A stretch of DNA of 64,000 bases from the NCBI GenBank assembly GCA_038147155.1, contig JAYQTA010000002.1:124001-188000 (forward strand), read 5' to 3'. This DNA is from Australimonas brisbanensis (GTDB lineage Bacteria > Chloroflexota > Dehalococcoidia > Lucifugimonadales > Australimonadaceae). Below are positions 8,385 through 16,173 of this stretch, one piece after another. Made by a program: the position numbers and the translations under genes. The notes beneath the pieces were generated by a model. That model saw only the letters and a list, made by a program, of their open reading frames with translations. It was not told the origin of the DNA and did not search any database. The first letter of the stretch is position 1, and every line of letters starts with the position of its first letter.

Positions 8385-9347
8385 ATGACCATGGAGCAGC
8401 GTCCCTTCGGCCGTTTCGGCGGCGTCAGCGCCCTCACCCTCGGCGGCGGCGGGCTGGGCCAGCTGTGGGGCAAGACCACCCGGGACGAATGCGTCGCCAC
8501 GGCGCGCGAGGCGGTGGACACCCTGGTGAGCCTGCTGGACATGGCCCCCTCCTACGGCGACGGCGAGGCCGAGCGGGTCATCGGCGAGGCGTTCGCGGGG
8601 CACATCCCTGACGGGGTGCGGGTGACCACCAAGTGCCGCCTGGGCAACACCCCGCCCGCACAGGTCTACGACACCCTACGCGCCAGCCTGGAGGGCAGCC
8701 TGGAGCGCATGCGCCTGGAGCGGGTGGACCTGTTCTTCATCCACACCATGATCGTGGACGGGCCGGGCGATGAGCGCGCCACCCCCCGCTCCACCCTGGC
8801 CGAGGCGGTGGCACCGGCCTTCGCACGGCTGAAGGAGGAGGGGTTGATACGCGGCTGGGGCCTCACGGGCATCGGCCACCCGGACACGCTCATCAGCGTG
8901 CTCCGGGAGGGCCCGCGCCCGGACGTGATCCAGGTGGTGGCCAACCTGTTGGACTCGCCCGGTGGGCTCAAGCGCTTCGAGGGGCCCGCCCGCCCGCGCG
9001 CCATCATGGAGGCGGCAGGCGCCGCAGGGGTGCCCATCATGGGGATACGGGCGGTGCAGGCGGGCGCGCTCACCGATGCGTTCGACCGCGACATGCCCCA
9101 CGAGCGGCCCGACTGGGCGGACTACGAGCGCGCCGCGCCCTTCCGCGCAATCGCCGCCGAGGTGGGCCACTCCCCCGCCTTCCTGGCGCACCAGTACGCC
9201 CTCTCCCTGCCGGGCATCTCCACGGTGGTGCTGGGAGTGAAGAACCGCACCGAACTGCGCGAGTGCGTGGCGGCGATGGAGGAGGGGTACATGGACCCGG
9301 CGCTCATGGAGCGCATCGACCGCGCCGTGGGGCGTGAGGACGCCTGA
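8385..9347 (+). CDS. Aldo/keto reductase
   Basis: NADP-dependent carbonyl reductase with a TIM barrel, 320 residues. The catalytic tetrad is visible: Asp in LLDMAPSYGDGEAE with Tyr four residues on, Lys in RVTTKCRLG, and His in LFFIHTM. The C-terminal cofactor part GISTVVLGVKNRTEL matches the family. It sits 34 nt after the 2-hydroxyacid dehydrogenase with its own CAGGAG site, so it is probably the third gene of the acsA transcript. Its relatives act on aldoses or small aldehydes; substrate not predictable. Confidence 0.85.
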   Translation: MTMEQRPFGRFGGVSALTLGGGGLGQLWGKTTRDECVATAREAVDTLVSLLDMAPSYGDGEAERVIGEAFAGHIPDGVRVTTKCRLGNTPPAQVYDTLRASLEGSLERMRLERVDLFFIHTMIVDGPGDERATPRSTLAEAVAPAFARLKEEGLIRGWGLTGIGHPDTLISVLREGPRPDVIQVVANLLDSPGGLKRFEGPARPRAIMEAAGAAGVPIMGIRAVQAGALTDAFDRDMPHERPDWADYERAAPFRAIAAEVGHSPAFLAHQYALSLPGISTVVLGVKNRTELRECVAAMEEGYMDPALMERIDRAVGREDA

Positions 9348-9361
9348 CCCGCTGGCCATGG

Positions 9362-9406
9362 CCCAGAGGGTGCCCCCCTGGAACGAGCGAGCGCAGCGAG
9401 CGGAGA
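9362..9406 (+). repeat. Intergenic palindromic repeat, copy B
   Basis: Short copy of the dispersed element: CAGAGGGTGCCCCCCTGG followed by AACGAGCGAGCGCAGCGAGC. It lies between the aldo/keto reductase and the small orphan gene and ends directly at the -10 box of that orphan. Confidence 0.65.
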
Positions 9407-9407
9407 G

Positions 9408-9413
9408 TAAGAT
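9408..9413 (+). promoter_or_regulatory. -10 box of a probable leaderless transcript
   Basis: TAAGAT ends exactly 6 nt before the ATG at 9420. No ribosome binding site lies at a useful distance. The preceding repeat supplies whatever sits in the -35 position. Confidence 0.45.
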
Positions 9414-9419
9414 AGCGCC

Positions 9420-9776
9420 ATGACGATGCAGGACAGGGGCATGACGCGCGCGCAGTTGCGCGTGGGCAGCGGCAAGGGCGTGGAGGTGGCTGACGAGCAC
9501 TTCCACGAGGTCGTCGGTTCGCGCGAGTTCACCGTGTACGTCGCCCCGAACTCCAAGCCCAAGGGCTACCCGGATCTGAAGGTCTGGCTGCTGGGCCAGG
9601 GGTACGCCGTGGCGGTCTCGGACACCGACCCCATGCTGCCCGCCAAGGGCTACAAGGCGGTGAAGGTGAGCACCCCGACGGGCACCCTGACCGATGAGGC
9701 GCTGCGGCGCGCTCACCGCTGGGCTCACGCGCGCAACTACCTGCACAGCTTCTTCAAGCCCTACGCGGGCCAGTAG
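9420..9776 (+). CDS. Small protein of unknown function
   Basis: 118 residues, not recognised. It is basic, without signal peptide or membrane segment. Predicted strands cover about residues 13-60 (QLRVGSGKGVEVADEHFHEVV, REFTVYVAP) and a C-terminal helix is rich in aromatic and basic residues (RRAHRWAHARNYLHSFFKPY). Codon use matches its neighbours. It ends 7 nt before the polA start, so it is likely co-transcribed and perhaps translationally coupled with DNA polymerase I. The basic, aromatic C-terminus would suit nucleic acid binding, but that is only a guess. ATG codons at 9426 and 9441 are alternative starts. Confidence 0.6.
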   Translation: MTMQDRGMTRAQLRVGSGKGVEVADEHFHEVVGSREFTVYVAPNSKPKGYPDLKVWLLGQGYAVAVSDTDPMLPAKGYKAVKVSTPTGTLTDEALRRAHRWAHARNYLHSFFKPYAGQ

Positions 9777-9783
9777 GCGCGCC

Positions 9784-12714
9784 GTGGCACGCAGGCAGAC
9801 CCCGGACTTCAACGCCCCCTCCCTCTTCGATGGCGCCGGCGGTTTCGATGCCCCTGCCTCCGCACCGGCGGGCGGCGGGCCCCCCAGGGACGAGCGCCCT
9901 CCCCTGCTGCTGCTGATGGACGGGCACGCCATGCTGTTCCGGGCCTGGTTCGCCCTGGCCCAAGCACGCCCCATGACCACCAAGACCACCGGCGAGGACG
10001 TGCGCGGGGTCTATTCTTTCACCGCCACCTTCTTCAAGGTGCTGGCCGAACAGCGCCCCACCCACGTCATCATCGCCTTCGACCCACGCGGGCCGACCTT
10101 CCGGCACGAGGCGTTCGAGGCGTACAAGGCGCACCGGCCCGAGGCCCCCGAGGGGCTGGTGCAGAACGTGGAGCGCGCCAAGCAGGTGATGAGGGCGTTC
10201 ACCATCCCGGTGCTCATCCAGGACGGCTACGAGGCCGACGACGTCATCGGCACCATCGCCCGGCAGGCGTCGGAGGCCGGGGTGGACACGCTCATCGTCA
10301 CGGGCGATACGGACACGCTCCAGTTGGTGGGCCCGCGCACCCGCGTGCTGCTCACCACCGGCTACGGCAACAACAAGGTGTACGACGTGGAGGCGGTGCG
10401 CGAGCGCTACGAGGGGCTGGAGCCCGACCAGCAGCGCGACGTGAAGGCGCTGACGGGCGACACCTCGGACAACGTGCCCGGCGTGCCGGGCATCGGCGCC
10501 AAGACCGCCGTCAAGCTCATCACCCAGTTCGGCTCCGTGGAGTCGCTGCTGGATCGGGTGGACGAGGTGGCCCCGCCCCGCATCCAGGGGCTGGTGCGTC
10601 AGCACGCCGCGCAGGCGCGCGAGTCGAAGCACCTGGTGACCATCGACACCCACGCGCCGGTCACGCTGGATCTGGAGGCGGCGCGCTTCGGCGGCTTCCA
10701 GCGCGATGATGTGCTGGCCCTGTTCCGAGAGCTGGAGTTCACCTCTCTGGTCCCGCGCATCCCCATCCCCCCCGGCGAGGAGCCCGCGCCCACCGCCACT
10801 GCCGATGCCCCAACGCCGGAGCCCGCAGGCGCGGTGGACGTGCGCATCGTGGACACGCCGGACGCGCTGGCCGCGTTGGCCCGCGAACTGGCAGGCGCGG
10901 AGTCCTTCGCCCTGGAGGTCCTGCCCTCCGGCCCCCGGCCCATGGAGGCCGAACCCGTGGGCATCGCCGTCTCCACAGGGCCGGGCACGGTCTCCTACGT
11001 CCCCATCGCTCACGCCGAGGGGCGCACCCTGCCCGCCGCTGACGCGGTGGCGGCGCTGCGCCCCGTGCTGGAGAGCGGGAAGGGGCAGGTGGTGGGCCAC
11101 AACCTCAACCCCGCGCTCACCCTGCTGACCGCCCATGGCCTGGAGCCCACCCGGGTGGCCGTCGCCTACGACACCTACCTGGCCGCGCACCTGGCGGGCG
11201 AGAAGTCGCTGGGGCTCAAGGCCCTGGCCTTCACGCGCCTGGCCCGCGAACTGGAGGAGGTGACGGCGCTCACCGGCACCGGGCGCAAGCAGCGCCCGCT
11301 GGCCGAGGTGCCCATCGCCGAGGCCGCCGCGTGGGCCGGTACGGCGCTGGACGCGGTGCTGGCGCTCCGCGTGGCGCTGGCGCAGGACCTGGAGCGTGAT
11401 GGGCTTACGGGCTACCTGACCGAGCAATCGCTGCCCCTGGTGCCGATGCTGGTGCGCATGCAGGCGAACGGTATCGCCGTGGACACCGGCGTGCTGACGG
11501 AGTTGGCCGCCGAACTCGCCCAGGGCGTCGCGTCCGAGGAGCGCGGGGCCTACGAGGCGGTGGGCCACGAGTTCGCCATCAACTCGCCGGGGCAGCTGGG
11601 CGAGTTGCTCTTCCGCGAGCTCGGGCTGCCCGCGGGCAAGCGCACCCAGACGGGCTACTCCACCGACGCCTCCATCCTGGAGGGGCTGCTCAAGCAGGCG
11701 GACGAGGGTCTTTTGGAGGGCGACGATAGCCAGCAGAAGGGGCTGGAGGTCATCCGGCACGTCCTGCGCTACCGCGAGCTGTCCAAGCTCAAGTCCACCT
11801 ACGTGGACACCCTGCCCACCCAGGTGAACCCGCGCACTGGGCGCGTCCACACCTCCTACAACCAGGCGGGCTCGGCCACCGGGCGCCTGGCCTCCAACGA
11901 CCCGAACCTGCAGAACATCCCCGTGCGCACACCGATGGGGCTGCGCGTGCGCCAGGCGTTCGTGGCTGCCGAGCGCCCCGCCTGGACGCTGGTCTCCGCC
12001 GACTACTCGCAGATCGACCTGCGCGCCCTGGCGCACCTGTCGGGCGATGGGGCGATGCGCGCGGCCTTCGAGCGGGGCGAGGACATCCACGCCTCCACGG
12101 CATCGCTGATCTACAAGGTGCCCCTGGGCGAGGTCACGCGGGACATGCGCCGCCTCGCCAAGGTGATGAACTTCGGCGTCACCTACGGCCTTTCGGCCTT
12201 CGGCATCTCCCAGCAGACCGAGCTCACGCGGGAGGAGGGCGCGGCGTTCATCGAGCAGTACTTCGCCACCTACCCCCGCGTGCGGGAGTTCCTCGACGAG
12301 ACGGTGGCACAGGCACGCGAGCGCGGCTACGTCGAGACGCTGCTGGGACGGCGGCGCTACCTGCCGGAGCTGAACGCGAGCGCGTTCCCCGTGCGTCAGG
12401 GCGCCGAGCGCATGGCGCTGAACATGCCGGTGCAGGGCACCAGCGCCGACATCATCAATGCCGCTATGATCCGGGTGCAGCGCCGGCTGGAGGCCGACGG
12501 CTTCGCCGCGCGCATGCTGCTCCAGGTGCACGACGAGCTGGTGTTCGAGGCACCGCGCGCCGAGGTCGGGAGACTCTCAGGGATGCTCCGGGAGGAGATG
12601 CCCGCCGCGCTGAAGCTGGCGGTGCCCCTGGCGGTGGAGGTGAAGGCGGGCGACGACTGGGCCTCCCTCGACGTGCAGGGAGATGGCGACGTGCAGGCCG
12701 AGGCGGACGCCTAG
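9784..12714 (+). CDS. polA: DNA polymerase I
   Basis: Family A polymerase for Okazaki fragment maturation and gap filling, about 976 residues. The 5' nuclease domain begins at LLLLMDGHAMLFRAWFAL (about 40) and contains YEADDVIGT and TGDTDTLQ. The polymerase domain has motif A DYSQIDLRAL near 740, the O-helix RRLAKVMNFGVTYG and motif C QVHDELVFE near 914. The middle domain keeps the exonuclease fold, but motif I reads FALEV instead of F-D-x-E-T and motif II reads NLNPA instead of NLKYD. The proofreading Asp residues are therefore lost and 3'-5' exonuclease activity is probably absent, as in Taq polymerase. The GTG at 9784 follows the upstream gene by 7 nt and adds a non-conserved N-terminus of about 38 residues; an ATG at 9916 is the alternative. 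Confidence 0.93.
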   Translation: MARRQTPDFNAPSLFDGAGGFDAPASAPAGGGPPRDERPPLLLLMDGHAMLFRAWFALAQARPMTTKTTGEDVRGVYSFTATFFKVLAEQRPTHVIIAFDPRGPTFRHEAFEAYKAHRPEAPEGLVQNVERAKQVMRAFTIPVLIQDGYEADDVIGTIARQASEAGVDTLIVTGDTDTLQLVGPRTRVLLTTGYGNNKVYDVEAVRERYEGLEPDQQRDVKALTGDTSDNVPGVPGIGAKTAVKLITQFGSVESLLDRVDEVAPPRIQGLVRQHAAQARESKHLVTIDTHAPVTLDLEAARFGGFQRDDVLALFRELEFTSLVPRIPIPPGEEPAPTATADAPTPEPAGAVDVRIVDTPDALAALARELAGAESFALEVLPSGPRPMEAEPVGIAVSTGPGTVSYVPIAHAEGRTLPAADAVAALRPVLESGKGQVVGHNLNPALTLLTAHGLEPTRVAVAYDTYLAAHLAGEKSLGLKALAFTRLARELEEVTALTGTGRKQRPLAEVPIAEAAAWAGTALDAVLALRVALAQDLERDGLTGYLTEQSLPLVPMLVRMQANGIAVDTGVLTELAAELAQGVASEERGAYEAVGHEFAINSPGQLGELLFRELGLPAGKRTQTGYSTDASILEGLLKQADEGLLEGDDSQQKGLEVIRHVLRYRELSKLKSTYVDTLPTQVNPRTGRVHTSYNQAGSATGRLASNDPNLQNIPVRTPMGLRVRQAFVAAERPAWTLVSADYSQIDLRALAHLSGDGAMRAAFERGEDIHASTASLIYKVPLGEVTRDMRRLAKVMNFGVTYGLSAFGISQQTELTREEGAAFIEQYFATYPRVREFLDETVAQARERGYVETLLGRRRYLPELNASAFPVRQGAERMALNMPVQGTSADIINAAMIRVQRRLEADGFAARMLLQVHDELVFEAPRAEVGRLSGMLREEMPAALKLAVPLAVEVKAGDDWASLDVQGDGDVQAEADA

Positions 12715-13484
12715 CCCTCGGCCCCGATGCGCTTCTCCAACTCGCCCACCGCCCGGAAGTCCTCGGCCAGCAGCTTGTAGCAGCGCTCTATGTACAGCTG
12801 GCACAGGCGCGCGCCGCGCTCCGAGGGGTCCTTGGCCGCCTCCAGCACCCGCAGCGGCCAGAGGTGCGGCGCCAGCGCCGAGGCGAGGGCCCGCAGCGAG
12901 TCCTCCGTCTCCTGGGCCAGCGCCGCGTCGGCCCGTTCCGTGGCGAAGCGCAGCGTGCCCACCAACTTCGACAGCTCGGCGAGGCGCTCGCGCTCCGGCA
13001 TCAGCTCATACAGCACCCGTTGCACGCCCGCCTCGCCGGGCGATTCCAGCGGCTCAGGCGCCGGTTCCTGGGGCCCCGGCTCACCCACGGCGCCCAGGTG
13101 CGCCTCGTAGGCGGCCCTGTACTCCTCCGCCGCCCCGTTTGCCCCCGCCATGGCGGCGTTCAGGTCGTTCGCCGGCAGCGTGCCCCCATCCAGCAGGTCA
13201 TCCCCCCGCAGGGCGGCCAGGCGCTCCAGCGCCGCGACCCCACCGGGCACCGGCTCCGGCACGGGCGGGGCGGCGAAGGCGTTCACTCCCTCACCCAGCA
13301 TGCCCCCGGCCATCCCCCCCAGCTGGGAAGCGAGCAAGGGCGGCAGGTACTTGCCCATGTCCATGGCGATGGGCAGCACCACCAGGTAGGAGGCCAGCAC
13401 CTGTGCGGTGCCGGAGATATGGAAATAGACGAGCGCGTGACCACGGGGGGCGGCGGGGTCACCCGCCTTGAAATCTAGTGCCAT
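12711..13484 (-). CDS. Conserved-looking protein of unknown function
   Basis: 257 residues, not recognised. The N-terminus (MALDFKAGDPAAPRGHALVYF) is followed by a moderately hydrophobic stretch around residues 27-62 (VLASYLVVLPIAMDMGKYLP, then Gly/Met-rich), a Pro/Glu-rich low-complexity part and a long helical C-terminus with many Arg/Glu. It looks cytosolic, perhaps a regulatory or scaffold protein. It converges on polA with a 4-nt overlap of stop codons and diverges from the mrp operon. TAGAAT lies 6 nt before its ATG with no ribosome binding site, so a leaderless mRNA is likely. The shared promoter region with mrp is the only hint of a functional link. Confidence 0.7.
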   Translation of the reverse strand: MALDFKAGDPAAPRGHALVYFHISGTAQVLASYLVVLPIAMDMGKYLPPLLASQLGGMAGGMLGEGVNAFAAPPVPEPVPGGVAALERLAALRGDDLLDGGTLPANDLNAAMAGANGAAEEYRAAYEAHLGAVGEPGPQEPAPEPLESPGEAGVQRVLYELMPERERLAELSKLVGTLRFATERADAALAQETEDSLRALASALAPHLWPLRVLEAAKDPSERGARLCQLYIERCYKLLAEDFRAVGELEKRIGAEG

Positions 13485-13490
13485 GCGCCC

Positions 13491-13496
13491 ATTCTA
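13491..13496 (-). promoter_or_regulatory. -10 box of a probable leaderless transcript
   Basis: On the minus strand TAGAAT ends 6 nt before the ATG at 13484, so the transcript would begin at the start codon. It abuts an 9-bp inverted repeat upstream. Confidence 0.5.
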
Positions 13497-13517
13497 GCGC
13501 CACCCGGTGGGTGGCGC
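13497..13517. promoter_or_regulatory. Inverted repeat between divergent promoters, possible operator
   Basis: GCGCCACCC and GGGTGGCGC form perfect 9-nt arms around a 3-nt centre. The repeat directly abuts the -10 box of the minus-strand gene and ends 5 nt before the TTGACA of the mrp promoter. A protein bound here would cover both promoters, so an operator is more likely than a terminator. Confidence 0.45.
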
Positions 13518-13522
13518 TGTTC

Positions 13523-13551
13523 TTGACACCCCCGCGCCCACTCCGTACCCT
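13523..13551 (+). promoter_or_regulatory. Promoter of the mrp operon
   Basis: A perfect TTGACA (13523-13528) and TACCCT (13546-13551) are 17 nt apart. A second -10-like TAGAAC lies 7 nt before the ATG at 13601, which has no ribosome binding site, so a leaderless start is an alternative. Confidence 0.5.
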
Positions 13552-13600
13552 GCCGGGGATTTCGGCGCCTGGCCGGACGGCGCCCCCTAGAACACGTGTC

Positions 13601-14209
13601 ATGAACCAAGACGCGAACAAGGGTGCCCGCGCCGGCACTGGACCCCCGTGGCTGCGCCGCTCGATACAGGCGCTGGCCCTCTTTGGCCTCTGGGTGCTCC
13701 TGTCCGGTCACCTCCAGCCTGAATTACTCGCACTGGGGGTCGTCTCCGCCGTGGGCGCGGTGGCCTTCACCGCCTGGGTCTTCCACGGCAGTCACGAGGG
13801 CGCCTTCTCGGCTCTGCCCCGCACCGCCGCCTGGCGCACACGCTCTCTGGTGCGCTTCGCCGTCTACGTGCCGTGGCTCCTCTGGCAGATCATCACCTCC
13901 AACCTGCACGTGGTGAAGCTGGTGGTGGATCCGCGCATGCCCATCGAGCCCTCGCTGGTGCTCTTCGAGACGAGCCTCACCTCGGAGCCCGCCCAGGTGC
14001 TGCTTGCCCAGTCCATCACCCTCACCCCCGGCACCGTCACCGTGGACGCGGCCAACGGGAAGCTCATGATCCACTGCATCTCCCGCATCTCTCGCGAGGG
14101 CATCGCCAGCGGGGACATCCAGCGCAAGGTGGCCGCCGTCTTCGGTGAGCCCTGGGCCGCGCCGGTGGAGTTGATGCCCGTGACCACCCCGGAGCAGGCG
14201 GTGCTATGA
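13601..14209 (+). CDS. mrpE: Mrp antiporter subunit E
   Basis: MrpE/MnhE subunit (PF01899 type) of a multisubunit cation/proton antiporter, 202 residues. Two to three N-terminal hydrophobic segments (QALALFGLWVLLSG, LLALGVVSAVGAVAFTAWVF, FAVYVPWLLWQIITSN) are followed by a soluble ferredoxin-like part with the family motif QSITLTPGTVTVD near residue 140. MrpE is thought to help assembly and ion path organisation. It is the first gene of a ten-gene operon in which each gene overlaps the next; here the stop and next start share ATGA. No Shine-Dalgarno sequence precedes the ATG. Confidence 0.9.
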   Translation: MNQDANKGARAGTGPPWLRRSIQALALFGLWVLLSGHLQPELLALGVVSAVGAVAFTAWVFHGSHEGAFSALPRTAAWRTRSLVRFAVYVPWLLWQIITSNLHVVKLVVDPRMPIEPSLVLFETSLTSEPAQVLLAQSITLTPGTVTVDAANGKLMIHCISRISREGIASGDIQRKVAAVFGEPWAAPVELMPVTTPEQAVL

Positions 14210-14493
14210 CCAGCGTGCTCTACGGCTGGCTGGTGCTGGTGATCGTGGCCCTCTCCCTGGTCATGGTGTACCGGGTCGCCATCGCCAAGACGGTGTTTGA
14301 CCGGCTCCTGGCCGCGGGCGCCATGGGCACCAGCGCCATAGCCCTGCTGGCGGTCACCGGCTTCCTGTTCGAGCGCCCCGACATGTTCGTGGACCTGGCG
14401 CTGGGCTACGCGCTGCTGAACTTCGTGGGCACCGTGGCCGTGGGCAAGTACCTGGAGCGCAACCCGTCCTCCGGTGAGGAGGACGAGGCGTGA
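14206..14493 (+). CDS. mrpF: Mrp antiporter subunit F
   Basis: MrpF/PhaF-type subunit, 95 residues with three transmembrane helices: YGWLVLVIVALSLVMVYRV, AAGAMGTSAIALLAVTGFLF and LALGYALLNFVGTVAVGKYL. The family motif RVAIAKTVFDRLLA follows helix 1. The end is acidic (PSSGEEDEA). It overlaps mrpE by ATGA and mrpG by GTGA. Small subunit with a structural role in the Mrp membrane arm. Confidence 0.9.
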   Translation: MTSVLYGWLVLVIVALSLVMVYRVAIAKTVFDRLLAAGAMGTSAIALLAVTGFLFERPDMFVDLALGYALLNFVGTVAVGKYLERNPSSGEEDEA

Positions 14494-14822
14494 GCATCTT
14501 CGGCACCGTCCTCATCGTGGTGGGCCTCTTCTTCACCGCCTTCTCGGCGCTGGGACTGCTGCGCCTACCCGACTTCTTCACCCGCGTGCACGCCGTCTCC
14601 AAGAACGAGACGCTGGGCATCACCCTGCTGCTCCTGGGGCTCATCGCCCACGAGGGCGCATCGCTGGTGAGCCTGAAGTTGGCGCTCATCGCCGTGTTCG
14701 TGTTCATCGCCAACCCCGTGGGGGCCCACGTGCTCACCCGCGCGGCGCTGCGCTCGGGGCTGATGCCCTGGACCCGTGAGACGAAACCCGCGACCGAATC
14801 CCGCGGCGGGGAGGCGGACTGA
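14490..14822 (+). CDS. mrpG: Mrp antiporter subunit G
   Basis: MrpG/PhaG-type subunit (PF03334), 110 residues, three transmembrane helices. The family signature RLPDFFTRVHAVSKNETLG is intact near residues 27-45, and helix 3 contains VFVFIANPVGAHVL. It starts at a GTG within the mrpF stop and ends in TGATG shared with the next ATG. The hydrophilic tail after residue 92 is not conserved. Confidence 0.9.
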   Translation: MSIFGTVLIVVGLFFTAFSALGLLRLPDFFTRVHAVSKNETLGITLLLLGLIAHEGASLVSLKLALIAVFVFIANPVGAHVLTRAALRSGLMPWTRETKPATESRGGEAD

Positions 14823-15361
14823 TGGTCTGGGGACTGGAGCTGGGGCTATTCGGTCTGCTGACCATCCTTGCGGTGGTGGCCCTGGAGCAGCGCGACCTGA
14901 TCGGCGCGGTGGCAGTGCTGACGGTCTACTCGTTCCTCACCGCCGCGCTGCTGGCGCTCATGGGTGCCGTGGACGTGTCGTTCACCGAGGTCTCGCTGGG
15001 CGCGGCCATCACCGGCGTGCTGTTCATCGGCGGCGTATCACTGACGAGCCGCTGGGCACCGCGCGGTGCGGCCAACCGCATCCCGGTGCTGGTGCTGCTG
15101 GCGGGGTTCGTGCTGCTGTGGGGCTATGTGACGGCGGACCTGCCTGACCGGGGCGACCCGCACGCGCCTGCCTCGGAGCACCTCTCGCCGGAGTTGGTGG
15201 TGCTCACCGAGGAGGAGACACACATCCCCAACATCGTCTCGGCGGTGCTGGGCGATTTCCGTGGCTACGACACCCTGGGTGAGACCGTGGTGATCTTCAC
15301 CGCCGGAATGGCGGTGCTCATGGCACTGATGCGAGGGAAGCGGCATGACGGAACGCCATAG
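14822..15361 (+). CDS. MrpA C-terminal-like subunit (MbhD/E-like, DUF4040)
   Basis: 179-residue membrane protein with the DUF4040 arrangement in the N-terminal half (AVVALEQRDLIGAVAVLTVYSFLTAALLALM, then DVSFTEVSLGAAITGVLFI). The C-terminal part (PNIVSAVLGDFRGYDTLGETVVIFTAGMAVLMAL) matches the MrpB-leading segment. In canonical Mrp these pieces are the C-terminus of the large MrpA. Here they stand alone, as in archaeal Mbh/Mbs complexes (MbhD plus MbhE), and no full-length MrpA is present in the operon. The Glu in FTEVSLGAA is the conserved charged residue of the proton path. The 3' end overlaps mrpB by 17 nt. Confidence 0.85.
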   Translation: MVWGLELGLFGLLTILAVVALEQRDLIGAVAVLTVYSFLTAALLALMGAVDVSFTEVSLGAAITGVLFIGGVSLTSRWAPRGAANRIPVLVLLAGFVLLWGYVTADLPDRGDPHAPASEHLSPELVVLTEEETHIPNIVSAVLGDFRGYDTLGETVVIFTAGMAVLMALMRGKRHDGTP

Positions 15362-15806
15362 CTCACTCATCCTGCACTTCATCGTGCGCGTGTTCATGGT
15401 GCCGCTGATTCTGGTGTTCGCGGCGTACGTGTTCGTGCACGGTGAATCGAGCCCTGGCGGCGGCTTCCAGGCGGGGGCCATCGCCGCCTCGGCCGTGGTG
15501 CTGGCGCGCCTCACCCTGGGCCGCGAGCACGGCATCCGGCGCTTCCCCACCCGCCTGCTGATCTGGCTGTCCAGCCTGGGCGTGGGCATCTACGCCCTGG
15601 CGGGGGTGTTGCCGCTGGCCTTCGGCAGCGCGTTCCTGGACTATGATGCCCTCCCTCTGGACTGGTTCAACGCCATCGCCGCCGAGGAGCACTCCGGCCG
15701 GGCGATGGGCATCTTCATCATCGAGCTGGGCGTGTTCTCCGGGGTGTTCGCCACGCTGGTGCTGATCTACGACTACCTGACGGAGCGGTTCCAAGATGCT
15801 GGATGA
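15345..15806 (+). CDS. mrpB: Mrp antiporter subunit B
   Basis: MnhB/MrpB (PF04039), 153 residues, four transmembrane helices. The family motif HGESSPGGGFQAGAIAASA is clear at residues 28-46. It overlaps the DUF4040 subunit by 17 nt and mrpC by 11 nt. It belongs to the proton-handling module next to the MrpA C-terminal-like subunit in the Mrp and Mbh structures. Confidence 0.92.
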   Translation: MTERHSSLILHFIVRVFMVPLILVFAAYVFVHGESSPGGGFQAGAIAASAVVLARLTLGREHGIRRFPTRLLIWLSSLGVGIYALAGVLPLAFGSAFLDYDALPLDWFNAIAAEEHSGRAMGIFIIELGVFSGVFATLVLIYDYLTERFQDAG

Positions 15807-16173
15807 ACTGGCCGCACGCTTCCCCTACTGGTTCACCGGCCTGCTGATGGCGGCGGGGCTGTACGGCATGCTCTCCAAGCGCCACCTGGTGAAGAAGCTC
15901 ATCGGGCTGAACATCCTCCAGTCCGCGGTGATCCTGTTCTACGTGGCGGGGGCGCTGCGGGATGGCGGCACGGTGCCGATCCTGCTGGGCGGGCACGGCG
16001 AGGGCGGGCCGGTACACCCGGAGGACTACCTGAACCCGCTGCCCCACGTGCTGATGCTCACCGCCATCGTGGTGAGCGCGGCGATCACCGGCGTGGCGCT
16101 GGCGTTCATGGTGCGCATCCACCGCCGCTACGGCACGATGGATGAGCGCGCGCTGCTGGAGCAGGTGCGTTGA
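15796..16173 (+). CDS. mrpC: Mrp antiporter subunit C (NuoK-like)
   Basis: NuoK-family subunit, 125 residues, three transmembrane helices: WFTGLLMAAGLYGMLSKRHL, KKLIGLNILQSAVILFYVAG and HVLMLTAIVVSAAITGVALAFMV. The segment LIGLNILQSAVILF and the later PLPHVLMLTAIVVSAA are family signatures. It lies between mrpB and mrpD as in nearly all Mrp and Mbh operons and overlaps mrpD by TTGA. Confidence 0.9.
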   Translation: MLDELAARFPYWFTGLLMAAGLYGMLSKRHLVKKLIGLNILQSAVILFYVAGALRDGGTVPILLGGHGEGGPVHPEDYLNPLPHVLMLTAIVVSAAITGVALAFMVRIHRRYGTMDERALLEQVR

